This document shows, one piece after another, positions 1 to 8,346 of a stretch of DNA of 44,847 nucleotides (position 1 is its first letter; each line of letters starts with the position of its first letter). The notes below the pieces were generated by a model that did no database searches, had not been told where the DNA came from, and saw only the letters and a list, made by a program, of their open reading frames with translations. Position numbers and translations under genes: made by a program. The DNA lies in contig CAYZWU010000046.1 of assembly GCA_964482235.1 (NCBI GenBank), positions 1 through 44,847 of the forward strand. The letters run 5' to 3'. The DNA is from CAYZWU01 sp964482235 (lineage in GTDB: Bacteria; Planctomycetota; B15-G4; CAYZWU01).

Positions 1-204
1 TTTTTTGACTTTTAAATTCCATACTTAACACAATCAATATTGAGGGGTTGCTCAGGTTTCCTTCACCATATAATTAAAACCCCATGTCACCCCCCCCCCC
101 CGAAGTCCCTGATACCCGGGGTTTCCTGGCAAGTTCTCCTTTTTTATGGACTTAACCCAAGGTCAACAAGGCGGTTAGCTCTTCCAGTTTTATCTTCAAA
201 TCCC

Positions 205-232
205 TTGATTTTTTTCCCGTCTCCGATAGAAT
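205..232 (+). promoter_or_regulatory. Candidate sigma-70 promoter for the secreted protein at 416
   Basis: TTGATT at 205-210 and TAGAAT at 227-232 are separated by 16 bp; the -10 matches the consensus at five of six positions. Transcription from here would give an untranslated leader of about 175 nt that includes the hairpin at 371-395. In an AT-rich stretch a chance match is possible. Confidence 0.4.
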
Positions 233-370
233 TGAGTAACCTATAAATGGAATCCTGGTCCATATCGATCTGTACCTCCATCTACGAGGTAAGCAAGAAG
301 AAGAAGAAAGTCTCTAACGAGAATTACAACTTTCCTTAGATTGTACCGGTTTGTCGGCAGAATCGGAGCT

Positions 371-395
371 ATCAGGGTTCTCACTTAACCCTGAT
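371..395 (+). promoter_or_regulatory. Perfect hairpin just upstream of the ribosome site of the 416 gene
   Basis: ATCAGGGTT at 371-379 and AACCCTGAT at 387-395 are perfect inverted repeats of 9 bp around a 7-nt loop. The hairpin ends six bases before the GGAGG at 401-405 of the next gene. It could be a repressor site or an mRNA stem that affects translation; it lacks a U tract, so a terminator is unlikely. Confidence 0.5.
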
Positions 396-415
396 GAGGT
401 GGAGGTTGCTTCAAC

Positions 416-1597
416 ATGAGATACCTGCTCGTATCGCTTCTAGGTCTGGCACTTCTGACCCCCTGTGCTTTTTCCGCTGACGATGAGTTCGATCTCCTTT
501 TCATCCATCATTCCGTGGGTGACTTTTGGCTCGCAACAGGCCATGGCAATCTCCGCGACTCTCTCGAGGACCCGGTCCTGAACGATTACGACTTCCGGGT
601 CCATGATGCGGACCGGGCCGATACGATCGGGATCGATACCGATGTCGCCGACTGGTTCCCGAAATTCAGGGATCAGTACGACCTGATCAGGAGGTTCGAT
701 CAATCGCCCGACGTCTACTACACCGATCCGGAACAGTACAACAAGATCGTGATGTTCAAGTCATGCTACTTCGCAGCGGACATCGTTGGGGAAGGCACTC
801 CACCCGGTGATCCCGAAGGTCAGCTGAAGACGATCTGGAACTACAAGGCCGCGTACAACGCCCTGGCAGGCATCTTTTCCCAGCATCCAGAAACGCTGTT
901 CATCCCCGTCACCTTTCCGCCCCGTAACAAGGGCAACTACTGGACCAGGGATTCGGGCAAGAATTCGCGCATCTTCACGGAATGGCTGAAGGGCGAGTGG
1001 CTTGCCGATTACCGGTTGACCACAGGCATGAATAATGTGGCCGTATTCGACCTTTTCGATGTCCTCGCCTACCCGGATGACCATCCCTACTGGCCCAACG
1101 CCCTGAACGACGCGTATGCAACGGGCACCAACTCGCACCCGACTCCTGCGGGGACGCAGGCTGCGACTGCTCAGTTCATTCCTTTCATCAATACAGCGAT
1201 GCAGGAGTGGAGAGAGATTCAGTCCGACAAGTATGAAATCTCCATGAGCCTGGCGGATGAGATCAACCTGACGATCGATGCCGGTGTCGCCAACGCAGGC
1301 CGGGCCTATCATGTCTTCGCTTCCAGCAGCGGTGTGAGCCCTGGTATCAATCTCGGCGACGTTCATCTTCCTCTCAACTATGACGGATACTTCGAGTACA
1401 GCTGGCAGAACTTCAACACGGAGAACCTGGTCCAGACGAGGGGATACCTTGACTCGTCGGGATCTGCCAACGCCAAGATGAAGTCGCCGGCGAACATGGA
1501 CCCGAGCCTTGTCGGGTCGTACTTCCACGTTGCCTACCTCCTTTTCCTGCCGACGGACTTTGCATCCGGTGCTATTCCTATCTATTGTTCTCCATGA
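416..1597 (+). CDS. Secreted SGNH-hydrolase-like protein with C-terminal Ig-like domain
   Basis: A 393-residue protein with a clear Sec signal peptide (cleavage near residue 20, after CAFSA). The start is supported by GGAGG ten bases upstream. Residues about 25-265 resemble SGNH-hydrolase-like proteins: an early HHSVG, a central MFKSCY strand and a late SHPTPAG motif, in the places where that fold carries its oxyanion and catalytic histidine residues. The exact family is not certain and the usual GDS motif is absent. Residues about 271-393 form a separate domain containing GVANAGRAYHVFASSSG; a similar domain ends the beta-helix protein at 30241, so it may be a shared surface or sorting module. 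The gene stands alone, with a terminator after it. Export is well supported; enzymatic activity is inferred. Confidence 0.75.
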   Translation: MRYLLVSLLGLALLTPCAFSADDEFDLLFIHHSVGDFWLATGHGNLRDSLEDPVLNDYDFRVHDADRADTIGIDTDVADWFPKFRDQYDLIRRFDQSPDVYYTDPEQYNKIVMFKSCYFAADIVGEGTPPGDPEGQLKTIWNYKAAYNALAGIFSQHPETLFIPVTFPPRNKGNYWTRDSGKNSRIFTEWLKGEWLADYRLTTGMNNVAVFDLFDVLAYPDDHPYWPNALNDAYATGTNSHPTPAGTQAATAQFIPFINTAMQEWREIQSDKYEISMSLADEINLTIDAGVANAGRAYHVFASSSGVSPGINLGDVHLPLNYDGYFEYSWQNFNTENLVQTRGYLDSSGSANAKMKSPANMDPSLVGSYFHVAYLLFLPTDFASGAIPIYCSP

Positions 1598-1622
1598 TCA
1601 ACGTTTTATTTAATGGTGTTCA

Positions 1623-1649
1623 GGTCCGAGGTTGCGATTGACTCGGACC
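1623..1649 (+). terminator. Intrinsic terminator after the 416 gene
   Basis: GGTCCGAG at 1623-1630 pairs perfectly with CTCGGACC at 1642-1649 around an 11-nt loop, and a T-rich stretch (GTTTTATT) follows a few bases later. It lies 25 bases after the stop codon of the secreted SGNH-like protein. Confidence 0.6.
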
Positions 1650-1757
1650 AAGCCGTTTTATTAACTTTGATCCAGTTCGATTGCAATGTTCAGAGAAACA
1701 GGTCTGCCGCGATCCGGACCACGACCTGTGATGGAATATCAAGAAGGAAGGAGTTGC

Positions 1758-3152
1758 ATGATGACCGGTTTCGATACGTTGAAAGAGCTGCGTGAAGCCT
1801 GGAAAGACATTGGCTCGCTCACCGGTGAGGGCCGGGTGGAAATCAAGAATGATGAGGGGCTTCGTTCGTCCTTCATCGATGACCTGGCCTGGACCGCCGC
1901 CCTGGCCGATGACACCGAGCTCAAGGACGCAGCCCGGTGGCTGATCCGGGCCTGCGCCCAGGTCACCGGCAACGTCCCGTCGTCCATCCATGATCTCTAC
2001 ATGACCTGCGGACAGGGGAAGGCCGGTGTGTTCACCGTACCGGCGATCAACATCCGCGGTCTCACCTACGAAGTGACCCGCGCCGTGTTCCGGGCGGCCA
2101 AGTCGCTTGCCGTCGGCCCCGTCGTGCTGGAGATCGCCCGGTCGGAGATCGGGTACACTGAACAGCGTCCGGCAGAGTACACGGCATCGGTGCTGGCCGC
2201 TGCCGTCAAGGAGAACTGGAACATGCCGGTCTTCGTCCAGGGAGACCACTTCCAGGTCAATGCCGGCAAGTACAAGAACGATTCCGAGAAGGAAGTGAGC
2301 ACGGTAAAGGATCTGATCCGCGAAGGGGTCGAGGCCGGCTTCTATCAGATCGATATCGACACCTCGACCCTCGTCGACCTGGGACCCGAATCGCTCGATG
2401 AGCAGCAGCGGCTGAACTACGAGCTTTGCGCCGAGTTCACCGAGCTGATCCGCGAGATCGAACCCCAGGGGATCACAGTCTCCGTCGGAGGCGAGATCGG
2501 CGAGGTGGGAGGCAAGAACTCCACCGTCGAGGAGCTGCAGGCCTTCATGGACGGCTACATCCGAAGCCTCGGCAAGGATCTGGTCGGCATCAGCAAGATC
2601 TCCGTGCAGACGGGCACGAGCCACGGCGGCGTGCCTCTCCCCGACGGCAGCGTGGCCGAAGTGAAGGTCGATTTCGAGACGCTCGGCCAACTCTCCAGGG
2701 TTTCGCGCCAGAAGTACGGCCTCGGCGGCGCAGTGCAGCATGGCGCCTCCACCCTTCCCGATATCCTCTTCAACAAGTTCCCGGAGACGGAAACCGTGGA
2801 GATTCACCTGGCCACGGGCTTCCAGAACATCCTTTTCGACCACGAGAAGATGCCCGACGAGTTCCGCCAAAAGATCTACGATCATCTGAGAAAGGCGCAC
2901 GGGAACGAGAAGAAGGAAGGGCAGACGGACGAGCAGTTCATTTACAAGACAAGGAAGAAGGGATTCGGCCCGTTCAAGAAGGAGTGGTGGAGCCTTCCCG
3001 ACGAGATCAAGGGGCCGATGATGGACGACCTCGAAGCCAAGTTCGCCTTTCTCTTCGACAAGCTCGCTGCCGGCAACACGACCGGTCTTGTCGAGAAGAC
3101 GATCAAGGTCAAGGAGGTCTGGCCCGCCCTTCCCGCTGGTCTCAAGGAGTAG
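1758..3152 (+). CDS. Class II fructose-bisphosphate-aldolase family protein (long form)
   Basis: A 464-residue cytoplasmic enzyme of the zinc-dependent class II aldolase family, which cleaves or forms ketose bisphosphates. Visible family motifs are QGDH (residues 161-164), VGGEIGEVGG (243-252), TSHGG (287-291, zinc-ligand histidine), QHGAST (327-332) and a late EIHLATGFQN (349-358). Typical class II aldolases are 280-360 residues; this one has an extra N-terminal part of about 85 residues and a C-terminal extension after residue 370, so substrate identity is open (glycolytic FBP, tagatose bisphosphate or another ketose). The start at 1758, or the ATG right after it at 1761, follows a strong GGAAGGAG. 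The leader contains an inverted repeat, ACAGGTC at 1698-1704 with GACCTGT at 1723-1729. Archease follows 59 bases downstream on the same strand. Confidence 0.88.
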   Translation: MMTGFDTLKELREAWKDIGSLTGEGRVEIKNDEGLRSSFIDDLAWTAALADDTELKDAARWLIRACAQVTGNVPSSIHDLYMTCGQGKAGVFTVPAINIRGLTYEVTRAVFRAAKSLAVGPVVLEIARSEIGYTEQRPAEYTASVLAAAVKENWNMPVFVQGDHFQVNAGKYKNDSEKEVSTVKDLIREGVEAGFYQIDIDTSTLVDLGPESLDEQQRLNYELCAEFTELIREIEPQGITVSVGGEIGEVGGKNSTVEELQAFMDGYIRSLGKDLVGISKISVQTGTSHGGVPLPDGSVAEVKVDFETLGQLSRVSRQKYGLGGAVQHGASTLPDILFNKFPETETVEIHLATGFQNILFDHEKMPDEFRQKIYDHLRKAHGNEKKEGQTDEQFIYKTRKKGFGPFKKEWWSLPDEIKGPMMDDLEAKFAFLFDKLAAGNTTGLVEKTIKVKEVWPALPAGLKE

Positions 3153-3211
3153 AGCCTCCGAGAGCCGGTTGGCGCTTCTGCACCGGACTTCAGGGGCTAT
3201 GGCTGGATGAT

Positions 3212-3640
3212 ATGCCCGGCGACGGTCCGCGCTACGAACAGATCGACCACACGGCGGACGTGGGACTTCTCGTCCGGGGGGAGACGCTCTCTCTCCTCTT
3301 CGAGAATGCGGCTCTGGGGCTGTTCGACGTCATCTCCGGGCTTGACTCGATCGAACCCAGGGAGGAGCGCCTGGTGACGGTCGAGGCGCCGGGGAGGGAA
3401 GAGCTCCTTGTTCGCTGGCTGTCGGAGCTGAATTTCATCTTCTCGACCGAGGGGATGCTCTTCTGCGCGTTCCACGTGGCCTCGATCACCGACGAACGCC
3501 TCGAAGCCCGCATCAGCGGAGAACCGTACGATCCGGAAAGGCACTCTCTCGAGGTGGAAGTCAAAGCCGTGACCTTTCATCGCCTGCGTGTCGACAACCT
3601 TCCCTCCGGTTGGGAGGCTGTCGTTGTATTCGATATCTGA
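3212..3640 (+). CDS. Archease family protein
   Basis: A 142-residue protein of the archease family, the usual length. Archease activates the RNA ligase RtcB, promoting its guanylylation and multiple turnover during tRNA or mRNA ligation. The sequence begins with the family signature YEQIDHTADVG (residues 8-18), whose Asp16 is the metal-ligand position, and ends with VVVFDI, whose Asp141 is the second acidic site. The start at 3212 puts the signature near the N-terminus as in characterised members. It sits between the aldolase (59 bases upstream) and the HEAT/VWA protein (24 bases downstream), suggesting co-transcription. No RtcB gene is in the window, so its partner must be elsewhere. Confidence 0.9.
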   Translation: MPGDGPRYEQIDHTADVGLLVRGETLSLLFENAALGLFDVISGLDSIEPREERLVTVEAPGREELLVRWLSELNFIFSTEGMLFCAFHVASITDERLEARISGEPYDPERHSLEVEVKAVTFHRLRVDNLPSGWEAVVVFDI

Positions 3641-3664
3641 TCCCCCTGCAGACAAGAAGGTGCG

Positions 3665-5719
3665 ATGCCTGCCCTAATTCTTCTGATCCTGTTCCTCCCC
3701 TGGTCGGTGCATCTTTGCGGCGACGAGAACGGCGAGGAAACGTCGAAGCTGATTCAGGCCTACAGGGAGCTACCGGCCGATGCCGTTGCAGAGAGGAAGA
3801 GCCTCCTCGATCAGCTTCACGCCCTGGCCACGGATGACGCGGCGCAATTCGTGGCCCGCGAGATGGAGAAGGCCCGGCATGCCGAGATCAGGGCCCACGC
3901 CTTCTTCCTCCGGGCCGCTGACCTGCCGGGATCGGTAATCACCGCCTATCTCGATTCGCGAAAGAGCCGGCCCGGCTTCAGGGCCTTGATCCCCGTTCTG
4001 CCGAACCTGCCCGATTTCGACTCTCTCTCCTATCTGATAAAGCTCTACGACGAGGAGGGTTTTGGCCATTTCCGAAATGATGCGGCATCAGCGCTGGTCG
4101 CTCTGGACAGGAGCGAGGCCTTTGCCTTCCTCGAGGAGAAGTGGAAAGCCTGCAAGGACACGAAGGAAGGCCTCATGCTACTTGCGGCGCTCTCTTCCTG
4201 CACCAGGGGGCAATCGTCCGCCTTCCTCCTGGGGCTCCTCGATTCGCGCCATGCCTTCGCCCGCGTCCAGGGCATGAGAAGGCTTATCGAGAAGGAAGGG
4301 GAGGCGGCGGTGATCCGTTCGGCTCGGTTCCTCGGCGTCGAAAGCCATCCCGCCGTTCGGAAGGGCGTGCTCGAGGCGCTTGCCGCCACGGGGCGTGCCG
4401 ATGCGGCCGGCGTCATCGCCAGGGCCTCGTCGTCCCATCCTCCCGAGTCGCTCCACCAGATCGTGGAGATCCTCGGCTCCATGCCCCTCGACGCCGTTCA
4501 GGCCGCCTTTCCCGAGGATCTGGGCCTCGAGTCCGATCCTCTTCTCTTCAAGGTGGGAGCCCTCGCCATTTCGAACAGGAACCAAAGGGATGCCGTCAAG
4601 GCGATCAAGCGAGGCGAGAGAAACGATGATCCCACCGTGCGCTTCATCGCCGCCGTCGCACTCCACCGCCTGGAGAAGAGAGGCAACAAGGTTCGCCGTT
4701 TCCTGACCCAGGGACGGCTCGATCTTCTGTGGGACATCTACCACGCCGTTCAGTGCTTCCGGATCCGTGATCCCGAAGTGGTCGACAGGATCGTTGCGGC
4801 GCTCGGTGCAAGGTCATGGGAGTTGAGGATCAAAGCCGCTCAGGTGGCGGCAGCCTTCGAGCTCGAAGCGGCCTTGTCCCAACTGGAAAAGAACCTGTCC
4901 AGCAAGCGGCTCCTGGTCCGGATTTCCGTCTACAAGGCCCTGGCTCTGATCAGGACCAGGGAGTGCGTTCCCCTGATGCTGGCGCGCCTGTCCAAGGAGG
5001 AGGGGCGGGCCGCCTGGGAAATCAACCGTTCCCTGAAGACCATCACGGGGCGCGATTTCGGCATCGACAGCAAGAGGTGGAACAGCTGGTGGAAAGCCGA
5101 GGGTGCTGGCTTCGTTCCCAGGGAAAGGAAGATCGAAGGGGATGCGGTCTGGCTTGAAGGCGAAACCTCGAAGGGAAGGTACAGCTTCTACGGGCTTCCC
5201 TTCGACAGCCACAACATCTCCTTCGTCATCGATCTGTCGAGCAGCATGGGGGTGGAGTCCCATTCCGGGCTGCTGAAGGACGCGCCGATCACCAAGCTGC
5301 GCCGGGAGCTGACGGCATCGATCGAGATGCTCACGAAGGAGCATTTCATGAACGTGATCTGCTTCAACACCCTCGTGACGCAATGGAAGGAAGGTCTCGT
5401 TTCCCTCGATGACAAGAAAGGCGGATACAAGGCCGAAGCCCTGATCCTGGCCAGATACCTGAGGACGAGGGGCGGCACCAACCTCCACGGCGGCCTGATG
5501 AAGGCCATGGATGATGAGGAGGTGGACGCCATCCTGCTCCTGTCCGACGGCGATCCCACGGAGGGGGCGGTCATCGACAAGGACGCGATCGTCGAGGCGG
5601 TTGCGTTGCGAAACCGCGTCATGCAGGCCGTGGTGCACGTGGTGGGCATCGGAAGGGCGGACCGCGCTTTTCTCAAGGAGCTTGCCACGAGCACGGGAGG
5701 AACGTTCCGTTCGCTCTGA
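3665..5719 (+). CDS. Exported HEAT-repeat protein with C-terminal VWA domain
   Basis: A 684-residue protein. Residues 1-20 are a short hydrophobic signal sequence (export by Sec is likely). Residues about 60-450 are helical repeats of HEAT type, with recurring pairs of amphipathic helices and phrases such as VRFIAAVALHRLE and LRIKAAQVAAAFE. Residues about 515-684 are a von Willebrand factor A domain with a complete metal-ion site: DLSSS near residue 522, the threonine of GGTNLHGG near 603 and the LLSDGD loop near 624. Such combinations act as protein-binding scaffolds; no enzymatic function is visible. It follows archease by 24 bases and probably ends the aldolase operon, because a promoter-like site lies just after its stop codon. 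Confidence 0.82.
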   Translation: MPALILLILFLPWSVHLCGDENGEETSKLIQAYRELPADAVAERKSLLDQLHALATDDAAQFVAREMEKARHAEIRAHAFFLRAADLPGSVITAYLDSRKSRPGFRALIPVLPNLPDFDSLSYLIKLYDEEGFGHFRNDAASALVALDRSEAFAFLEEKWKACKDTKEGLMLLAALSSCTRGQSSAFLLGLLDSRHAFARVQGMRRLIEKEGEAAVIRSARFLGVESHPAVRKGVLEALAATGRADAAGVIARASSSHPPESLHQIVEILGSMPLDAVQAAFPEDLGLESDPLLFKVGALAISNRNQRDAVKAIKRGERNDDPTVRFIAAVALHRLEKRGNKVRRFLTQGRLDLLWDIYHAVQCFRIRDPEVVDRIVAALGARSWELRIKAAQVAAAFELEAALSQLEKNLSSKRLLVRISVYKALALIRTRECVPLMLARLSKEEGRAAWEINRSLKTITGRDFGIDSKRWNSWWKAEGAGFVPRERKIEGDAVWLEGETSKGRYSFYGLPFDSHNISFVIDLSSSMGVESHSGLLKDAPITKLRRELTASIEMLTKEHFMNVICFNTLVTQWKEGLVSLDDKKGGYKAEALILARYLRTRGGTNLHGGLMKAMDDEEVDAILLLSDGDPTEGAVIDKDAIVEAVALRNRVMQAVVHVVGIGRADRAFLKELATSTGGTFRSL

Positions 5720-5724
5720 ACCGC

Positions 5725-5753
5725 TTGACCGGGTGCTCCGGCTCCACTAATAT
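5725..5753 (+). promoter_or_regulatory. Sigma-70 type promoter for the AI-2E transporter and nuclease genes
   Basis: TTGACC at 5725-5730 and TAATAT at 5748-5753 are separated by exactly 17 bp. It lies in the 104-base gap before the membrane protein at 5824, and a short inverted repeat (AACCGA/TCGGTT) follows in the leader. Confidence 0.6.
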
Positions 5754-5823
5754 CGCGTTACGAAACCGATGAAACGTTCGGTTCGGGTTCCGAAAGTCGC
5801 TCCTTTTTCCAGAAAGAAGAAAA

Positions 5824-7686
5824 ATGACCGATCTTTCACATGATGAAGGCATCTCCTTCCTCAAGAGGCTCAACTGGGCCAAGCTCGTGACCTGGGGGAT
5901 CTTCCTCGGGCTCGTCTACATCCTGCAGAGCTTCTTCACGATCATCTTTCTCACCTTTGTCATCAGCTATATCGCCCGCAACGTCGTCGAGGCGATCTGC
6001 GGTCGGTTCCCTGCCAGGGCGCTGGTGAGAAAAACCGTTGTGATCCTCACCTTCCTGATCTTCATCTTTCTGGTCCTGCTGGGCGGCCGGCTGATCGCGC
6101 CGCACATCTACGAACAGGGAAGGACCGTCTACACGGTGGTCTCCGACCTGAGCAATCGGGGCGAGGGCGATGTCGACCAGATCCTCGAGCGGGCCTACGG
6201 CGGAATCCGCTTCATGTTCTTCAAGACCACGGACAGTTACGATGATGAGTTCGACGCGTTCAAGAAGAAGAAGAGGGCCGAGCGGGAAGAGAGGGGGATC
6301 GAGGGTTTCCAGGAGGAGGCGCGAAGGATCCGGTCGGACTTTCGTTTGGCCCAGATCCAACGGTGCGGCGAGGAAAAGATCAACGAGATGAAGGCGTCCG
6401 ACGAGTATGGTGCCGCCCTGGAGGAGGCGTTTACCGCCGTGGTGGAGGAGAAGGAGTACCTGCCCAACAAGGAAACGCTGAACGCGGCGATGGACAAGGC
6501 GCTGCGTGACATGCCGGGGAGCGCCTATCAGGATCTCAAGAAGGATATTGAGGACTGGGACGACTATCTCAGGGAGCAGAACCTTCACGAGCTCAAGGAT
6601 CAGGTAGAAAAGGATGACGAAAAAACGCTCTTATACGAGGCCGAGGCGATCGACAGAATGATCAGGAGCGCGGGAGAAGCGGCCGTCGCCGAGCTCGAGC
6701 AGGACGCGGCCGGTTGGGTAGCGCTGTTCAAGGAGTACTACGAGGGCCTGTCGAGCAAGGAGAAGGCCTACCCCTACGAAAAGTTCTCCGATCTGGAGAA
6801 GGCGCAGAGCCAGGAGGAGTTCAACCGGATCCTCGGAGACGTGGCGATCAACGAGGAGAAGCTGGCTGCCGACTTCAGACGGGAGAAGGAGACGGCTTAC
6901 GTGGAAAGCCTCCAGCGATACGACTTCATATCTGACCTTGGCGAGAAATCAAAGACGGACCTCCTTCCCGAGATGGCCGGCTGGGTGGCCCAGGGAATCA
7001 ACTACATCGTCACCTTCAGCTTCCACCTCCTTCTCTCTCTCTTCTTCAGCTTCATCATCGTCTGGGACATCCCCAAGCTGGGCCGCACCGTGCAAAGCCT
7101 CGAGAACAGCCGGATCAAGAACTTCTACAACGAGATCGTGCCCGGCCTGGTGAGCTTCGGCTCCCTGATGGGGCGGGCCTTCCAGGCGCAGGCCCTCATC
7201 GCCGTGATGAACACGATCCTGACCTTCACCGCCCTGACGCTGTTCGACGTGGAGAACCGCGCCTTTCTGAGTTCCATCGTCTTCATCTGCAGCTTCATCC
7301 CCGTTGTGGGAGTGATCATGTCGAGCGTTCCCATCGCCCTGATCGGGATGCAGCAGGAGGGGGGCGGCATCATCCTCGCCCTGCAGCTCGTGGGCGCGAT
7401 CGTCGTGATCCACTTCATCGAGTCCACCGTGCTCAACCCTAAGGTCATGGGCGACATGCTCAAGCTTCACCCGCTGCTGGTGCTGATCATCCTTCTGGTG
7501 GGAGAACATTTTTTCGGTATCTGGGGGCTGCTCCTGGGCGTCCCAGTCAGTGTCTACATCTTCAGGCACGTGATCCTGAAGAAAGTGGCAATCAACAGTC
7601 CGGAATCTCCATCCGGAGACGACGATCCTCCCGCGGATGCCGGGGAGCCGCCCTCGGAGGACAGGACCGTTCCGGAACCTGCGTGA
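5824..7686 (+). CDS. AI-2E/PerM-family transporter with a large soluble insert
   Basis: A 620-residue inner-membrane protein. The N-terminal pair of hydrophobic segments (about residues 17-52), a third at 70-92 and the C-terminal half (about 395-590, with segments such as LLLSLFFSFIIVWDIP, SSIVFICSFIPVVGVIM and LVLIILLVGEHFFGIWGLLLGVP) match the AI-2E transporter (PerM, UPF0118) family. Usual members have 340-380 residues. The extra length is a highly charged, helix-rich insert at about 115-385, full of Glu, Lys and Arg, lying exactly where the family has its extracytoplasmic region between the third and fourth segments. The insert probably forms a long coiled-coil domain. A proline- and acid-rich tail ends the protein. 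Substrate is unknown; exported small molecules or ions are known for relatives. The nuclease lipoprotein follows after 16 bases. Confidence 0.85.
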   Translation: MTDLSHDEGISFLKRLNWAKLVTWGIFLGLVYILQSFFTIIFLTFVISYIARNVVEAICGRFPARALVRKTVVILTFLIFIFLVLLGGRLIAPHIYEQGRTVYTVVSDLSNRGEGDVDQILERAYGGIRFMFFKTTDSYDDEFDAFKKKKRAEREERGIEGFQEEARRIRSDFRLAQIQRCGEEKINEMKASDEYGAALEEAFTAVVEEKEYLPNKETLNAAMDKALRDMPGSAYQDLKKDIEDWDDYLREQNLHELKDQVEKDDEKTLLYEAEAIDRMIRSAGEAAVAELEQDAAGWVALFKEYYEGLSSKEKAYPYEKFSDLEKAQSQEEFNRILGDVAINEEKLAADFRREKETAYVESLQRYDFISDLGEKSKTDLLPEMAGWVAQGINYIVTFSFHLLLSLFFSFIIVWDIPKLGRTVQSLENSRIKNFYNEIVPGLVSFGSLMGRAFQAQALIAVMNTILTFTALTLFDVENRAFLSSIVFICSFIPVVGVIMSSVPIALIGMQQEGGGIILALQLVGAIVVIHFIESTVLNPKVMGDMLKLHPLLVLIILLVGEHFFGIWGLLLGVPVSVYIFRHVILKKVAINSPESPSGDDDPPADAGEPPSEDRTVPEPA

Positions 7687-7702
7687 CGAGAAAGGGAGAA
7701 AC

Positions 7703-8236
7703 ATGAAAAAGGGAAGAGCTCTGGCCGCTGTCTCCTGCCTTCTGGCATTCTCAATGCTGTTCACCGCCTGCAAGACGGGTGAAATTCCCTTTGAGACGAT
7801 CCCCATGGACAAGGAGAAGATCGCCTTCGATGACGGCGACTCGTTCAGCTACGGGGAGGTTCCCCTCAGGGTTCTCGGCATGGACACGCCCGAGATCCGG
7901 CACGACGAGCACGGGTTCTTCGAGGACCAGCCCTTCGGCCGGGAGGCATCTGCCGAAACGCGCAGGATCATCGAGGCGGCGTCGGCCGTGGCCTACCTGC
8001 CCTGCGGCAAGGACAAGTACGGCCGAACGCTGGCCCACGTGTTCGTGGACGGAGAGCTCCTTTCCGTCAAGCTGATCCGTCTCGGTCTCGCTTACGAGAC
8101 GGTGAGCTTCTACGGGGACAACGGCTATCCGGAGCTGGCCGCTCTCATCCTGAAAGCGGCGAAGGAGGGAAAGAAGCCGCAGTTCAAGGAGCCGTACAAG
8201 TGGCGGAAGGAGAACAGGAAGGAACCGAAGAAGTAG
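7703..8236 (+). CDS. Thermonuclease (SNase)-like lipoprotein
   Basis: A 177-residue protein with a lipoprotein signal (LFTAC; modified Cys23) and a staphylococcal-nuclease fold. The start at 7703 follows GGGAG and gives a clean signal peptide. Active-site positions of Staphylococcus nuclease can be matched: acidic DGD at 44-46, Arg56 in LRVLGMDTPE, Asp61, Glu64 and Arg108 in DKYGRTLAHV. The motif LIRLGLA (125-131) is also typical. Predicted role is calcium-dependent cleavage of DNA or RNA outside the cytoplasmic membrane, perhaps for nutrient scavenging. It is 16 bases after the AI-2E protein and probably shares its promoter. Its stop codon directly abuts the palindromic element at 8237. Confidence 0.88.
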   Translation: MKKGRALAAVSCLLAFSMLFTACKTGEIPFETIPMDKEKIAFDDGDSFSYGEVPLRVLGMDTPEIRHDEHGFFEDQPFGREASAETRRIIEAASAVAYLPCGKDKYGRTLAHVFVDGELLSVKLIRLGLAYETVSFYGDNGYPELAALILKAAKEGKKPQFKEPYKWRKENRKEPKK

Positions 8237-8345
8237 GCGATACCGAGCCCGCGCAATCTCCGCCATTTAGACGATACGGAGCTTCCGCATGCTCGGATAC
8301 ACTCCTCTCGTCTAAATGGCGGAGATTGCGCGGGCTCGGTATCGC
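8237..8345. repeat. Long-hairpin repeat, copy 1 (perfect 38-bp arms)
   Basis: Positions 8237-8274 and 8308-8345 are perfect inverted repeats of 38 bp around a 33-nt loop. The outer 29 bp, from GCGATACCGAGCC to CTCCGCCA, is identical to the corresponding block of copy 2 at 23004. The inner 9 bp (TTTAGACGA with its complement) is specific to this copy. The loop begins TAC and ends near CACTCC, as in copy 2, and holds a small CGGA/TCCG hairpin. It begins immediately after the nuclease stop codon. No target duplication is evident. Confidence 0.9.
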
Positions 8346-8346
8346 A

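Larger units (their letters stand above)
1..415. other. AT-rich non-coding left edge with a C12 homopolymer
   Basis: No convincing coding frame is visible here; the one open frame of 68 codons at 40-246 has no ribosome site and unnatural composition. The stretch is clearly more AT-rich than the rest of the window. It contains a run of 12 C at 90-101, a purine-rich triplet tract around 296-310, a candidate promoter at 205-232 and a perfect hairpin at 371-395 just before the first gene. It most likely holds the long 5' leader of the secreted protein at 416. The composition may also mark the edge of a transferred segment or a poorly assembled contig end. Confidence 0.6.

Noticed and set aside
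40..246. Small open frame at the left edge
   Set aside because: No ribosome site, low-complexity proline stretch from the C tract, no similarity to any protein type.
8237..8345. Integron attC site or CRISPR unit
   Set aside because: Arms lack the attC R and L core motifs, the elements are not in tandem and no integrase, cas or spacer-like array is present.
8237..8345. Ordinary transcription terminator
   Set aside because: The arms are far longer than needed, are repeated elsewhere in non-terminal positions (between divergent genes at 23004), and a normal terminator follows separately at 8347.
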